This document shows, in pieces, positions 54,180-64,000 of a stretch of 64,000 nt of DNA. The stretch comes from Microbacterium testaceum StLB037. Its GTDB lineage: Bacteria > Actinomycetota > Actinomycetes > Actinomycetales > Microbacteriaceae. A program made the translations under genes and the position numbers. A model generated the notes under the pieces. The model worked only from the letters and a program-made list of their open reading frames with translations, did no database searches and was not told where the DNA came from. The stretch's first letter is position 1, and each line of letters begins with the position of its first letter. The stretch covers positions 680,014-744,013 of the forward strand of contig NZ_VTQH01000001.1 in the NCBI RefSeq assembly GCF_008763945.1. Direction: 5' to 3'.

Positions 54180-55276
54180 GGCGTAGTCCCCGCTCGCGGC
54201 GCCGGGGTGTCGGCATCCGGGTCCTCCGCCACCTGGATCTCGGTGACGGGGAGCGTCGAATCGGCCCCGAAGGCCAGGGTCGAGGGGCGGCGACCCGACG
54301 AGATTAGCTCGGCGGCGAGGGCCGCGATCATCGCGCCGTTGTCGGTGCACAGGCGCAGGGGCGGGATGCGCACGGCCACGCCCGCGGCCGCGGCGCGCTC
54401 GAGAGCGACGTCGCGCAGACGCTTGTTGGCGATGACGCCTCCGCCGAGCAGCAGGCGCGGGACGCCGTGGCGCGCGCACGCGTCGAGGGCCTTGGTCACG
54501 AGCACGTCGACGACGGCCTCGCGGAACGAGGCGGCGACATCGGCGACCGGGACCGGCTCCCCCGCGGCCTCGTGCTGCTCGACCCAGCGCGCCACGGCCG
54601 TCTTCAGACCCGAGAACGAGAAGTCGTAGCGGTGGGATGCCATGTCGGAGGCCCGCGAGAGCCCGCGCGGGAAGCGGATCGCGGTGGGGTCGCCGTCGGC
54701 CGCCGCCCGGTCGATCTCGGGGCCGCCGGGGTACGGCAGCTTCAGCAGGCGTGCGACCTTGTCGAAGGCTTCGCCGGCCGCGTCGTCCATCGTCTCGCCG
54801 AGGAGCTCGACGTCGCTGGTCAGGTCGCGCACGAGCAGCAGGGAGGTGTGTCCGCCGCTGACCAGGAGCGCCACGGTGGGGTACTCGAGCTCGCCCGCCT
54901 CGGCGTCGAGGATGTCGGCCGCGATGTGGCCGACCAGATGGTTCACCGCGTACAGCGGCTTATCGAGCGCGACGGCGAGCCCCTTGGCTGCTCCCACCCC
55001 CACCATCAGCGCACCGGCCAGGCCGGGGCCGCTGGTCACGGCCACGGCGTCGAGATCGGCGAGGGTGACGCCGGCCTCGGCGAGGGCCGCGTCGATCGAG
55101 GGCTGCAGCGCCTCGAGGTGGGCGCGGGCGGCGACCTCGGGCACGACCCCGCCATAGCGGGCGTGCTCGTCCATGCTCGAGGCGATCGTGTTGCTGAGCA
55201 GCTGCCTGCCGCGCACGATCCCGATGCCGGTCTCGTCGCAACTGGTCTCGATGCCGAGCACGAGAGGCGCGTCCAT
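54176..55276 (-). CDS. tsaD: tRNA threonylcarbamoyladenosine transferase TsaD
   Basis: The 366-residue product is the t6A37 transferase: [15 protein letters not shown], the metal-binding [10 protein letters not shown] with its HxxxH pair, [12 protein letters not shown] and [13 protein letters not shown]. It works with TsaB and TsaE to put t6A on ANN-decoding tRNAs. ATG 55276 overlaps the rimI stop by 1 nt. Slightly longer C-terminus than average ([14 protein letters not shown]). Confidence 0.96.
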   Translation of the reverse strand: MDAPLVLGIETSCDETGIGIVRGRQLLSNTIASSMDEHARYGGVVPEVAARAHLEALQPSIDAALAEAGVTLADLDAVAVTSGPGLAGALMVGVGAAKGLAVALDKPLYAVNHLVGHIAADILDAEAGELEYPTVALLVSGGHTSLLLVRDLTSDVELLGETMDDAAGEAFDKVARLLKLPYPGGPEIDRAAADGDPTAIRFPRGLSRASDMASHRYDFSFSGLKTAVARWVEQHEAAGEPVPVADVAASFREAVVDVLVTKALDACARHGVPRLLLGGGVIANKRLRDVALERAAAAGVAVRIPPLRLCTDNGAMIAALAAELISSGRRPSTLAFGADSTLPVTEIQVAEDPDADTPAPRAGTTP

Positions 55277-55821
55277 CAGCACCAGCCCTTTCCGGAGGTG
55301 GTCGGTGTCGCGGGCGTCCGAGTCGGATCCCCGGATGCCGGGATGCCCGCGGCCTCGGTCCGTCGCGCGACCCAGCCGCGCAGGTCGAGCTGCATGACGA
55401 TCGCGTCGACGTCGTCGGGTTGGTAGTAGCGCGGGCGGCGGCCGACCTCGGCGAAGCCCTCGGAGAGGTACAGCTTCTGCGCGACGGGGTTGTCGGCGCG
55501 AACCTCGAGGAACACCTCGTGCACCTCGCGGCGCGCGGCCTCCTCGAGCAGGGCCCTCAGCAGGGCCCGACCCCGCCCGCGACCCCGTGCGGCCTCGGAG
55601 ATGGTGATCGTCTGGATGTCGGCGTCCCGAGCCCCGCGCACCGCGCGCAGCCCCGCGTAACCGACGAGGTGCCCCGCCTCTTCGACGACGACGTACCAGC
55701 CGTGGGGCGATGCGAGCTCTTCGCGCATCATCGCCGGACTCCACGCGTCGGTCGGGAACGAGGCGTGCTCGAGAGCCATGATGCCGTCGAGGTCGGCGAC
55801 GGTGGCCGTGCGCGTGGTCAT
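55276..55821 (-). CDS. rimI: Ribosomal protein N-acetyltransferase RimI-like
   Basis: The 181-residue product is a GNAT acetyltransferase: [21 protein letters not shown], acetyl-CoA site [18 protein letters not shown] and [20 protein letters not shown]. RimI acetylates the N-terminus of ribosomal S18; actinobacterial RimI may acetylate other proteins. It sits between tsaB and tsaD, overlapping both by 1 nt. The last ~30 residues are Pro/Thr-rich. Confidence 0.92.
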   Translation of the reverse strand: MTTRTATVADLDGIMALEHASFPTDAWSPAMMREELASPHGWYVVVEEAGHLVGYAGLRAVRGARDADIQTITISEAARGRGRGRALLRALLEEAARREVHEVFLEVRADNPVAQKLYLSEGFAEVGRRPRYYQPDDVDAIVMQLDLRGWVARRTEAAGIPASGDPTRTPATPTTSGKGWC

Positions 55822-56453
55822 CAGCTCACCCGCTTCGGGGCGTGCGCGGCGACCACGTCGGGGCTGCGCAGATACAGCGGCTCGGAACCCGCGAGCGTAC
55901 GACCGGCGTCGAGGGCGCGCGCCGCGGCGAGCGCGATCATCGCCGCAGACACGGTCGTGGCCTCGTAGCGACGGGCGCCGGCGTCGTCGAGCCGCGCGTC
56001 CAGGTCGTCGCGCGGGGTCAGCTGAGCGTCCGACACCCGCACGGGGAGCCCGTCGTCGTCGAGTCCCTCGTAGATGCTGTACGCGAATTCCTTGCGTCGC
56101 GCGTCGGTGACGACGGCGAAGCGACCGGTGTCGGTTCCCGTCAGCGCGTCGGAGAGCAACCGCCCGAGCGCGATGCCGTCGTGGCTCGGAACGGGGACGG
56201 CCGGGATGCCGCGCCCGAGGGCGTACACGCGCGCGGTGGCGATCCCCACCCGCAGGCCGGTGAAAGGCCCGGGGCCCATGCCGATCGCGACGTGGGTGGG
56301 GGCGGGCGCACCGACGGTCGCGCGGCGCAGCAGGTCGCCGATCACCTCGGCGTGGCCGAGCGGGTTGGCGCTCTGCTCGTCGGCGAGCACCTCCCCGTCG
56401 CGGGCGATCGCGGCGACGGCGGTACCGAGGGACGTGTCGATGCCGAGAATCAC
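55821..56453 (-). CDS. tsaB: t6A synthesis accessory protein TsaB
   Basis: The 210-residue product is TsaB, a non-catalytic paralogue of Tsa[42 protein letters not shown]. It forms the TsaB-TsaD-TsaE complex. GTG 56453 lies 6 nt after TACCCT, so the operon mRNA is probably leaderless. Confidence 0.93.
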   Translation of the reverse strand: MILGIDTSLGTAVAAIARDGEVLADEQSANPLGHAEVIGDLLRRATVGAPAPTHVAIGMGPGPFTGLRVGIATARVYALGRGIPAVPVPSHDGIALGRLLSDALTGTDTGRFAVVTDARRKEFAYSIYEGLDDDGLPVRVSDAQLTPRDDLDARLDDAGARRYEATTVSAAMIALAAARALDAGRTLAGSEPLYLRSPDVVAAHAPKRVS

Positions 56454-56459
56454 GCTTCC

Positions 56460-56465
56460 AGGGTA
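56460..56465 (-). promoter_or_regulatory. -10 box (TACCCT) of the tsaB-rimI-tsaD operon
   Basis: TACCCT is 6 nt before the GTG start at 56453. Confidence 0.5.
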
Positions 56466-56518
56466 TCCGGCCGCTCCGGCGCGGCATCCGATCCCCCCGT
56501 CCGCTCCGAAGAAGAGGC

Positions 56519-57478
56519 ATGGATGTCAGCGACCTCGGCCTGCGCCGCGTCGTCGTCCCCACCGGGGCGGGACCGTTGGCCGTGCACGCGGGTCGGCGCT
56601 CCGGGAGTCCGGTGGCCACGGTCCTTCTGCACGGCGCGGCGGGGTCGTGGCGCACGTGGGGCCCGATGATCGCGGCATCCGACGACCTGCGTCTGCCCCT
56701 GTCGGACATCGTCGCAATCGACCTGCCGGGGTGGGGGGACTCGCCCGGCCCCGTCCCGCAACCGGCCGAGATCGCCGTGGCGGTGGCCGCCGTCGCCCGC
56801 GCGCTCGGGTATCCGCGCTGGCGGGTGGTGGGGCACTCGCTCGGCGGGGTCATCGCCCTCGACGTCGCCGCGCGGTTCCCTCGCGAGACGGTGGCGGTGG
56901 GGGTGGTCTCGCCCAGCGGCGCCGGGGCGCGCGCCATCGCGCGTCGACCGGTGCGCGGTGCCGCGCGGTTGCCGTGGTTGGCGGGGATGGTTCTCGCGAT
57001 GCGCCTCCTACGGGGCCTCGGCCCCCTCGCCCGCCCGCTGCTGCGCCTGCTGCGACGCACGGGCCTGCTGCGCCGGCTCGCACGGCCGCTCTTCCGTCAT
57101 CCGGAGCGCATCGGCCGCTCGGTGACCGACGACCTCGCCGACGAGATCCGCCCCGCGGCCTTCCTCGCCGCCGCGCACCTCTCCCGCACGCACGACGACG
57201 GCGTGTGGCGCCGGATCTCCTGTCCGGTGCGCTCGGTGCGGGGCTCGCACGACGTCTTCGTCGCCGAGCGCGACGCGCAGGAGTGGGCACGGCTGATGCG
57301 CGACTACGACGATCGCGTGCTCGCGGACAGCGGGCACTTCGCCCACGTCGAGCAGCCGGTCGAGACCCTGCGCGGGCTGCGCGAGGTCTGGGCCGCGGAT
57401 CGCGCGCCCGTCATCCGGCCCGACGGCGGACGCCGCGCCCCGCGACGACCTTCGATCAGGGGCGACGCGAGATCGTGA
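56519..57478 (+). CDS. Alpha/beta-fold hydrolase
   Basis: The 319-residue product has the alpha/beta hydrolase motif VLLHGAAGSWRTWGPM (oxyanion hole), nucleophile elbow VVGHSLGGVIALD and catalytic His in DSGHFAHVEQP. No signal peptide, so cytoplasmic. Substrate unknown. The plus-strand gene splits the minus-strand tsaE and tsaB; its end overlaps tsaE by 23 bp convergently. Confidence 0.85.
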   Translation: MDVSDLGLRRVVVPTGAGPLAVHAGRRSGSPVATVLLHGAAGSWRTWGPMIAASDDLRLPLSDIVAIDLPGWGDSPGPVPQPAEIAVAVAAVARALGYPRWRVVGHSLGGVIALDVAARFPRETVAVGVVSPSGAGARAIARRPVRGAARLPWLAGMVLAMRLLRGLGPLARPLLRLLRRTGLLRRLARPLFRHPERIGRSVTDDLADEIRPAAFLAAAHLSRTHDDGVWRRISCPVRSVRGSHDVFVAERDAQEWARLMRDYDDRVLADSGHFAHVEQPVETLRGLREVWAADRAPVIRPDGGRRAPRRPSIRGDARS

Positions 57479-57959
57479 CCCTCCGGGGGGCGTCGGCGTC
57501 GAGCTCTACCGTGTGCACGGCGATCTCGCCGCACGCGTTGTCGACCCCGCGGCCCCCGACCTGGCGGTCGATCTCGATCTCCCACCACGTGTCGGCGAGG
57601 TACTCGGCCACGCCCCGACCCCACTCCACGATGACGGCGGAATGCGCGACGTCGATGTCGAGATCGTCGAGTTCGACGGCGGCCCCGAGCCGGTAGGCGT
57701 CCACGTGCACCAGAGGCGTCCCTCCGACGAGCGAGGGGTGGGTGCGGGCGATCACGAACGTGGGGCTCTGAACGGGACCCCGGATGCCGAGACCCTCGCC
57801 GATCCCTCGAGTGAGGGTGGTCTTGCCCGCGCCCAGGGGGCCGGTCAGCACCACCACGTCCCCGGGAGCCAGGGCCTTGCCGATGCGGCGCCCCAGCTCC
57901 TCCATGTCGACCGGTCCCTCGATGACCCGCTCGCCGAGCAGAGCGTCCGGAACACTCAC
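57456..57959 (-). CDS. tsaE: t6A synthesis ATPase TsaE
   Basis: The 167-residue product is TsaE, the ATPase that drives TsaB/TsaD turnover: VVLTGPLGAGKTTLTRGIGE, VQSPTFVIARTH, HVDAYRL. GTG 57959 overlaps the alr stop by 4 nt (GTGA). Its C-terminus overlaps the convergent hydrolase gene. Confidence 0.93.
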   Translation of the reverse strand: MSVPDALLGERVIEGPVDMEELGRRIGKALAPGDVVVLTGPLGAGKTTLTRGIGEGLGIRGPVQSPTFVIARTHPSLVGGTPLVHVDAYRLGAAVELDDLDIDVAHSAVIVEWGRGVAEYLADTWWEIEIDRQVGGRGVDNACGEIAVHTVELDADAPRRVTISRRP

Positions 57960-59077
57960 GCGCGCACCTCCCGCCGGGGCACGCGCGCACCCACGCGCGT
58001 GACGATCTCGTAGTCGATGGTGTCGGCGGCATCCGCCCAGTCCCGCGCCGCGGGCACGCCCAGCGTCGGATCGCCGAAGAGCACGACCTCGTCGCCGACC
58101 GCGACGGGGTGGTCGCCCACGTCGACGACGAACTGGTCCATCGCGATGCGACCCGCGACCTCGAACCGACGGCCGTTGATCGTGACGGGCCCGCGCCCCG
58201 ACGCCTGCCGCGGCACCCCGTCGGCGTAGCCGAGCGGCACCAGCGCGAGGGTCGTCTCGCGGTCGGTGCGGTGGACGTAGCCGTACGAGACCCCGGTGCC
58301 CGCCGGAACGCGCCGCACCGCCGCGACCGCTCCGCGCAGCGTCATCGCCGGGCGCAGGCCCAGGTCGGCCGAGGACCGGTCGTCGAACGGAGAGATGCCG
58401 TACAGCCCGATGCCGATCCGCACGCACCCCAGGCGCGTCTCGGGCAGGGCGATGGCGGCGTTCGTGGCGGCGAGATGGCGCAGCGGCGGATTGAGCCCCA
58501 CGGAGGCGGCGAGGATCACACCCTCTTCGAAGCGCGCGAGGGCGGCGCGGTCGTCGTCGGCACTCGTGTTCGACAGGTGCGAGAAGAGCCCGACCACGCG
58601 CAGGCGGCCGATGCGCTCGAGACGCGCGGCCTCCGAGAACACCATGCGCCAGTCGGCCGGCGCGATGCCGTTGCGCGAGAGCCCGGTCTCGATCTTCAGG
58701 TGGACCGCCGCGGGCCGCTCGCCCTGCGCCGCCTCGCCCGCGCGCAGCAGCTGGTCGATGTCGGAGATGCCGAGCTCGATGTCTTCGCGCACGGCCTCGA
58801 CGAACGAGGCGCCCGGTGCGTGCAGCCACGCGAATACCGGGGCGGTGATGCCGGCGCGGCGCAGGGCCAGCGCCTCGTCGATGTCGGACACGCCGATGCG
58901 CGTCGCTCCCCCGCGCAGCGCCGCGAGGGCCGCGCGATGCGCTCCGTGCCCGTACCCCCCGGCCTTGACGACCGCGATGATCTCGCACCCCGTGAGCGCG
59001 CGCAGGTGCCGCACGTTCTCGGTGATCGCGTCGACGTCGATCACCGCTTCGCGCAGCACGCCCGGTGCCATCGTCAT
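57956..59077 (-). CDS. alr: Alanine racemase
   Basis: The 373-residue product is a fold-III PLP enzyme making D-alanine for peptidoglycan. The PLP-lysine motif reads VVKAGGYGHG instead of the common VVKADAYGHG, and the catalytic tyrosine occurs in GVSYGYVHR; the C-terminal domain has MDQFVVDVG. ATG 59077 overlaps the acpS stop by 4 nt; ATG 59071 is an alternative. Co-transcribed with acpS and tsaE. Confidence 0.95.
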   Translation of the reverse strand: MTMAPGVLREAVIDVDAITENVRHLRALTGCEIIAVVKAGGYGHGAHRAALAALRGGATRIGVSDIDEALALRRAGITAPVFAWLHAPGASFVEAVREDIELGISDIDQLLRAGEAAQGERPAAVHLKIETGLSRNGIAPADWRMVFSEAARLERIGRLRVVGLFSHLSNTSADDDRAALARFEEGVILAASVGLNPPLRHLAATNAAIALPETRLGCVRIGIGLYGISPFDDRSSADLGLRPAMTLRGAVAAVRRVPAGTGVSYGYVHRTDRETTLALVPLGYADGVPRQASGRGPVTINGRRFEVAGRIAMDQFVVDVGDHPVAVGDEVVLFGDPTLGVPAARDWADAADTIDYEIVTRVGARVPRREVRA

Positions 59078-59481
59078 GCGTCGTCCTCTCGAGTGGGGAA
59101 GATTCCGGATGCCGATGCCCCGGCGCCCGGGCCGGATTCGGCGATGACGTACGCCGTCGCGAGTCCCGCGTCGTGCGACATCGACAGGTGCAGGGCCGTG
59201 ATCCCCCGCCGAGCGACCGTGTCCGCGGTCTCGCCGCGGAGCGAGAACACCGGGCGACCCGACGCCTCCGAGGTGACCTCGATGTCGGTCCAGTGCACGC
59301 CGTCCGAGCCGCCGAGCGCCTTGATCAGGGCTTCCTTCGCCGCGTAGCGCGCGGCGAGCGAGCGGGGCTTGAGCGCGCGCTCTGCCACCGAGAACAGGCG
59401 GGGAAGCAGCCGCGGCGTGCGCTCGAGGTGCTCCTCGAATCGCGGAACGTCGACGAGATCGACGCCGATACCGACGATCAT
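59074..59481 (-). CDS. acpS: Holo-acyl-carrier-protein synthase
   Basis: The 135-residue product is AcpS: VGIGVDLVDVPRFEEHLERT with catalytic D8, and AARYAAKEALIKALGG with the magnesium-binding Glu. It transfers phosphopantetheine to ACP. The Ser/Gly-rich C-terminal ~20 residues are extra. Start ATG 59481 has GGAGGGGAGGG upstream. It overlaps alr by 4 nt. Confidence 0.95.
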   Translation of the reverse strand: MIVGIGVDLVDVPRFEEHLERTPRLLPRLFSVAERALKPRSLAARYAAKEALIKALGGSDGVHWTDIEVTSEASGRPVFSLRGETADTVARRGITALHLSMSHDAGLATAYVIAESGPGAGASASGIFPTREDDA

Positions 59482-59539
59482 GCGCCCTCCCCTCCTGGCA
59501 TCCCTCTATTCTGCCGGTGCCCGACGACACCGGGACGAC

Positions 59540-59573
59540 GAAGGGGCCGGATGCCATGGCATCCGGCCCCTTC
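59540..59573 (-). terminator. 34-bp perfect palindrome after glmS
   Basis: GAAGGGGCCGGATGCCA joined to its exact reverse complement, 11 nt past the glmS stop. The core equals that of the groES terminator palindrome. Confidence 0.75.
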
Positions 59574-59584
59574 TCGAAACCTGC

Positions 59585-61435
59585 TTACTCGACCGTCACC
59601 GACTTCGCGAGGTTGCGCGGCTGGTCGACGTCGAGGCCCTTCGCCTCGGCGAGGCCCATGGCGAAGATGTGGAGCGGAACAACGGCCAGGAGCGGCTCGA
59701 AGAGGGGCGCCGCGAGGGGGATGCGCAGAACCTCGTCGGCGGCGGGGAGCACCGCGACATCGCCCTCTTCGGCGATCGCGATGACGCGGGCGCCGCGGGC
59801 GCGGATCTCCTCGATGTTCGAGACGACCTTCTTGTGCATCTCGCCCGAGCCGCGCGGGCTGGGCACGACGACGAAGACCGGCTGACCGGGCTCGATCAGC
59901 GCGATGGGGCCGTGCTTGAGCTCTCCGGCGGCGAAGCCCTCGGCGTGGATGTAGGCCAGCTCCTTGAGCTTGAGCGCACCCTCGAGGGCGATCGGGTAGC
60001 CGACGTTGCGGCCGAGGAACAGCACCGAGCGGGTGTCGGCCATCCAGTGCGCGAGCTGCTCGATCCGGGGCTGCTCGGTCTCGAGGACGCGGGCGATCTT
60101 GCCGGGCACGGCCTCGAGCTCGGTCACGGCCTCGACCGCGGCCATGGGGTCGACCGCGCCGCGCACGCGCCCCACGTGCAGGGCGAGCAGGTACAGGGCG
60201 GTGATCTGCGCGACGAACGCCTTCGTCGAGGCCACGGCGACCTCGGGTCCGGCGTGGGTGTAGACGATCGCGTCGGACTCGCGCGGGATCGTCGCCCCCT
60301 GGGTGTTGCAGATCGACAGCGTCTTGGCGCCGCGCGAGCGCGCATACTTAACGGCCATGAGCGTGTCCATGGTCTCGCCCGACTGGCTGATCGAGACGAC
60401 CAGCGTGCGAGGGGTGAGCACGGGGTTGCGGTAGCGGAACTCGTGCGCCAGCTCGACGTCGACGGGCACGCGGGTCCACGTCTCGAGCGCGTACTTGCCG
60501 ACCATCCCCGCGTAGGCGGCCGTCCCGCACGCGATGACGAGGATGCGGTCGATGTCGGCGAGGAAGTCGTCCATCCCCTCGAGCTCCGGGATCTCGACCC
60601 GGCCCTCGTGGATGCGACCGCGCAGGGTGTTGGCGACGGCCTCGGGCTCTTCCGAGACCTCTTTGGCCATGAACGACGACCAGCCGCCCTTCTCGGCGGC
60701 GGAGGCGTCCCACGTCACCTCGAAGGCCTCGACCTCGACGGGCGCGCCCGAGAAGTCGGTGACCTCGACACCCTCGGGGGTGATCGCCACGATCTCGTCC
60801 TGGCCGATTGCCAGCGCGTTGCGCGTGTGCTCGACGAAGGCGGCGACGTCGGAGCCGAGGAAGTTCTCGCCCTCTCCCAGGCCGATCACGAGCGGCGAGT
60901 TGCGGCGCGCGCCGACGACGAGGCCCGGGTGGTCCTCGTGCATCGCGAGCAGCGTGTACGCACCCTCGAGGCGCGACACGACCGAGCGGAATGCCTGCAC
61001 GAGATCCTTCGTGCGCGCGTACTCGCGGCCGATCATGACCGCCGCGACCTCGGTGTCGGTCTCGCTGCGGAAGGCGAAGCCGTCGCCCACGAGCTCGCTC
61101 TTGAGCTCGGCGAAGTTCTCGATGATGCCGTTGTGGATGACGGCGAGCTTGTCGTCGTCGGCCAGGTGCGGGTGGGCGTTCGCGTCGGTGGGACCGCCGT
61201 GCGTCGCCCAGCGGGTGTGACCGATGCCCGTCGTCCCGTTGGGCATGGGCCGGGAGTCGAGGTCATCGCGCAGCACGGCGAGCTTGCCCGCGCGCTTGCG
61301 CATGTCGAGCTGGCCGTCACCGTCGATCACGGCGATGCCGGCGGAGTCGTACCCCCGGTACTCCAGACGCGACAGACCCGCCAGAAGGATGTCCTGGCTC
61401 TGCCGAGGACCCACGTAACCGATGATTCCGCACAT
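59585..61435 (-). CDS. glmS: Glutamine-fructose-6-phosphate aminotransferase
   Basis: The 616-residue product makes glucosamine-6-phosphate for cell-wall precursors. The N-terminal amidotransferase begins with catalytic Cys2 (MCGIIGYVG), then HNGIIENFAELK; two SIS domains follow (SISQSGETMDTLMAVKYAR, GRNVGYPIALEGALKLKEL), ending KSVTVE. ATG 61435 lies 7 nt after TAGACT, so it is leaderless, and it ends at a perfect palindrome. Confidence 0.97.
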   Translation of the reverse strand: MCGIIGYVGPRQSQDILLAGLSRLEYRGYDSAGIAVIDGDGQLDMRKRAGKLAVLRDDLDSRPMPNGTTGIGHTRWATHGGPTDANAHPHLADDDKLAVIHNGIIENFAELKSELVGDGFAFRSETDTEVAAVMIGREYARTKDLVQAFRSVVSRLEGAYTLLAMHEDHPGLVVGARRNSPLVIGLGEGENFLGSDVAAFVEHTRNALAIGQDEIVAITPEGVEVTDFSGAPVEVEAFEVTWDASAAEKGGWSSFMAKEVSEEPEAVANTLRGRIHEGRVEIPELEGMDDFLADIDRILVIACGTAAYAGMVGKYALETWTRVPVDVELAHEFRYRNPVLTPRTLVVSISQSGETMDTLMAVKYARSRGAKTLSICNTQGATIPRESDAIVYTHAGPEVAVASTKAFVAQITALYLLALHVGRVRGAVDPMAAVEAVTELEAVPGKIARVLETEQPRIEQLAHWMADTRSVLFLGRNVGYPIALEGALKLKELAYIHAEGFAAGELKHGPIALIEPGQPVFVVVPSPRGSGEMHKKVVSNIEEIRARGARVIAIAEEGDVAVLPAADEVLRIPLAAPLFEPLLAVVPLHIFAMGLAEAKGLDVDQPRNLAKSVTVE

Positions 61436-61442
61436 AGGGTCG

Positions 61443-61448
61443 AGTCTA
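61443..61448 (-). promoter_or_regulatory. -10 box (TAGACT) of glmS
   Basis: TAGACT is 7 nt before the ATG at 61435. It overlaps the last codon of the HTTM gene. Confidence 0.5.
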
Positions 61449-62483
61449 CGTGGCGGGGCTGAGCAAACCCCTTCGCAGCGACCCGAGGCGCGCCCCCACC
61501 CGCAGCCACGACCCGTCGCGTACCAGCAGCAGATCGAGGGCGATCATCGCGAGCGAGAACGGCCACAGCCCCAGCAGGATCGCGATGCTCAGGTGCATGC
61601 CGGTGATCAGGAACACCGCGGCGTAGCGCGTGGGCTTCCAGAGGATCAGCGCCGGGAACAGCATCTGCACCCACAGGGCCGCCCAGGTCGCCAGGGCCAC
61701 CACCGGCGCCGACTGCCACGCGAGCTGGCTCAGCGCCGGCAGCACGTGGAACTGGTCGATGCTCAGCGCGTAGTAGATCGCCGTCCCGTTGAGCCACTCC
61801 TCGCCCTGGAACTTCAACACGCTCGAGACGAAGTAGACGAGCAGGATCTGGAAGACGCAGAGGATGAGCACCGTGTTGTGGGCCCAGTTCCCCAGCCACG
61901 GCGGCACCCATCCCGGCATCCGTCCCGAAAGGCGGGAGGGCCGGATGCCGCGTCGTCGACGCAACCACGCATCCACCGAGAAATGCTGGCTGAGGTCGGC
62001 GAAGACCACGAAGAGCAGCACGATCCGGATGAGGGTGTCGCCGCCGTTGCCGAGGAGGGTGCTGTTGGTCGACAGGCCCACCCAGAGCAGCAGGAGGACC
62101 GGGGTGACCCACCGCGTCTTCAGGCCCACCACGAAGAGCAGGGCCAGCACGATCAGCGCGTGGAAAGAGATCTCGAAGACGACCGCGTTGTCCTTCGGGA
62201 AGAACAGTCGCAGCGGGTCCCACCAGCCGCGTCGATTCGCCTCGGGGTCGACCCACCAGGCGCCCGCGCCCCACAGGTAGTGCCGGTCGGCGTAGCTGGG
62301 CAGGAGCACGATGAGCATCGAGACGCCGAACAGCACGCGGAGGATCGAGAAGCCGATCGTCGAGTGCTTGCGCTCGGTGAGCCAGCCCTGCAGGCGGTCC
62401 CACAACGCCGCGGGGGCGAGGCGCTCCCGCAGGGTCGGCTTCTCGACGGGTCGTGCCGCGTCGACGGGTGCCAGGGGGTTCAT
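61446..62483 (-). CDS. HTTM domain (gamma-carboxylase-like) membrane protein
   Basis: The 345-residue product has about seven membrane segments and the HTTM pattern (DRHYLWGAGAWWVDPEANRR, KTRWVTPVLLLLWVGLST, DAWLRRRRG). HTTM proteins are related to vitamin-K-dependent gamma-carboxylases; bacterial members' substrates are unknown. ATG 62483 overlaps the DUF5819 gene stop (ATGA), so the two form a unit. Ends 11 nt before glmS. Confidence 0.85.
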   Translation of the reverse strand: MNPLAPVDAARPVEKPTLRERLAPAALWDRLQGWLTERKHSTIGFSILRVLFGVSMLIVLLPSYADRHYLWGAGAWWVDPEANRRGWWDPLRLFFPKDNAVVFEISFHALIVLALLFVVGLKTRWVTPVLLLLWVGLSTNSTLLGNGGDTLIRIVLLFVVFADLSQHFSVDAWLRRRRGIRPSRLSGRMPGWVPPWLGNWAHNTVLILCVFQILLVYFVSSVLKFQGEEWLNGTAIYYALSIDQFHVLPALSQLAWQSAPVVALATWAALWVQMLFPALILWKPTRYAAVFLITGMHLSIAILLGLWPFSLAMIALDLLLVRDGSWLRVGARLGSLRRGLLSPAT

Positions 62484-63289
62484 CTTCCGGTGTACCTCTC
62501 GATGACCTCGTCGTAGATGTCGCGCACCTCGTCCGACGGGGCGACCGCCGGCTGCCGCCACCCGAAGGTCGTGTACGACACGTCCGTCTGACGCTCGGTG
62601 TCGAAGCGGTGCAGGAAGTCGTTCGGCCGGTCGTGCTCGATGCGCCAGCGCACGCGCTCCACGTCGCGGTCGAAGTACGCGGTGCCGAACGCCGAGGCGA
62701 AGCGGACGAGCATGTAGTCGTAGCGCAGGTAGCTCACCAGCGCCGATCGGCTCCCTCCCAGGCCGTCGATCTCCTCGAGCAGCGCCGACGGGTCCATCGG
62801 CGCGTACGCCCCGTCGTTCGTCCGGCGGATGAACGTGTTGCGGACCCGGTCGCGCTGGTCGGAACTCAGTGCCTGGTAGCGCGTGAGGTAGGCCTGAGCG
62901 GCGTTGAAGCTGTTCTTCGAGATACGGGAGGGGGTCGGGATGCCGCGAGCCGACGTGAACTCCATGTCGGTGACGTCGACCCACTCGCTGCGCTGGAGGA
63001 CACCGTCCTCGCGCCACTGCACCTGCACCTGCAGGGAGCGGTTGACCTTCATGATGTTCGGAGCGAAGACGTTCCACCGCTGGGAGAAGTACGGCGAGAA
63101 CGCGGTCGACACGGCGGGACGCGTCGGGCTCGAGGGAATGGTGAACGACACCGCCACGAAGGCGTAGCCGAGGACGATGGCGAGGGTCATGGCGGCGGCG
63201 ACCGCCGCCATGACCCCGCCCGACCGCCGGGCGGAGGAAGGCCCCTCCGACACCCCCGCTTCGGGGGCCTCCTCCGCCGTGGTGGTCAT
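62480..63289 (-). CDS. DUF5819 membrane-anchored protein
   Basis: The 269-residue product has one membrane segment near 27-50 (VMAAVAAAMTLAIVLGYAFV) and a large extracytoplasmic domain with SPYFSQRWNVFAPNIMKVNR, typical of DUF5819. It is normally encoded with HTTM proteins, as here. Start ATG 63289 is chosen because family sequence begins there. Just after the LPXTG gene stop. Confidence 0.8.
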   Translation of the reverse strand: MTTTAEEAPEAGVSEGPSSARRSGGVMAAVAAAMTLAIVLGYAFVAVSFTIPSSPTRPAVSTAFSPYFSQRWNVFAPNIMKVNRSLQVQVQWREDGVLQRSEWVDVTDMEFTSARGIPTPSRISKNSFNAAQAYLTRYQALSSDQRDRVRNTFIRRTNDGAYAPMDPSALLEEIDGLGGSRSALVSYLRYDYMLVRFASAFGTAYFDRDVERVRWRIEHDRPNDFLHRFDTERQTDVSYTTFGWRQPAVAPSDEVRDIYDEVIERYTGR

Positions 63290-63291
63290 CG

Positions 63292-64000
<709 letters not shown>

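Noticed and set aside
59369..61462. A 697-codon plus-strand open frame over glmS
   Set aside because: It is antisense to a perfectly conserved GlmS.

Overview
The window is high-GC DNA (about 70 % G+C by eye). Gene content and order point to an actinobacterium of the Microbacteriaceae, most likely Microbacterium. Supporting signs are the GuaA / DUF3817 / SURF1 / GuaB3 block, the glmS-acpS-alr-tsaE-tsaB-rimI-tsaD block, CIRCE boxes before groES, frequent GTG starts, and many genes whose start codon lies 6-7 nt after a TANNNT -10 box (leaderless transcripts). No rRNA, insertion sequence, integrase, phage gene or CRISPR array was seen.

Layout. 0-10 kb: the start of a LigD-type polymerase gene (cut by the window edge), DUF1684, SseB-like, PcrA helicase, stress and membrane proteins, a divergent VOC/MarR pair with two operator palindromes, and an EamA exporter with a GntR regulator. 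10-15 kb (accessory): a tRNA-like sequence, an XRE-nucleotidyltransferase / HEPN toxin-antitoxin pair, a two-gene cassette flanked by a 33-bp duplication of the end of an S4 gene, then a zinc-response cluster (histidine-rich protein, SmtB-type repressor, cysteine-free L36, CobW-like protein). 15-24 kb: DUF72, an ABC exporter, an FAD oxidoreductase, a glycerophosphodiesterase, a Bax-inhibitor-like membrane protein, a second LigD polymerase and a glycosyltransferase. 24-33 kb: guanine nucleotide genes guaA, guaB3 and guaB, interleaved with SURF1, TMEM175-like and ABC-F genes. 33-39 kb: a complete branched-chain amino-acid-type ABC importer (livHMGF plus a convergent lipoprotein receptor). 39-41 kb: RarD-like exporter, groES and two CIRCE boxes.

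40.9-52.4 kb is the most unusual region. It holds a membrane-anchored Hsp70-like ATPase with a secreted Pro/Ser/Thr tail, an 849-aa ATP-binding LuxR regulator, an IniB-domain protein, a four-helix membrane protein, and on the other strand two more IniB-like repeat proteins followed by two dynamin-like GTPases in the order iniB-iniB-iniA-iniC. It looks like an expanded relative of the mycobacterial iniBAC cell-envelope-stress locus.

52.5-64 kb: a THUMP-like methyltransferase, the t6A tRNA-modification genes tsaD/B/E with rimI, alr and acpS, glmS, an HTTM/DUF5819 membrane pair, and a partial LPXTG surface protein with an Asp/Ala/Thr repeat tract.

The intergenic DNA is rich in structure: a dispersed palindromic repeat (three copies), 150-160-bp repeats after livF, strong hairpin terminators, and a strongly over-represented heptamer GGATGCC/GGCATCC.
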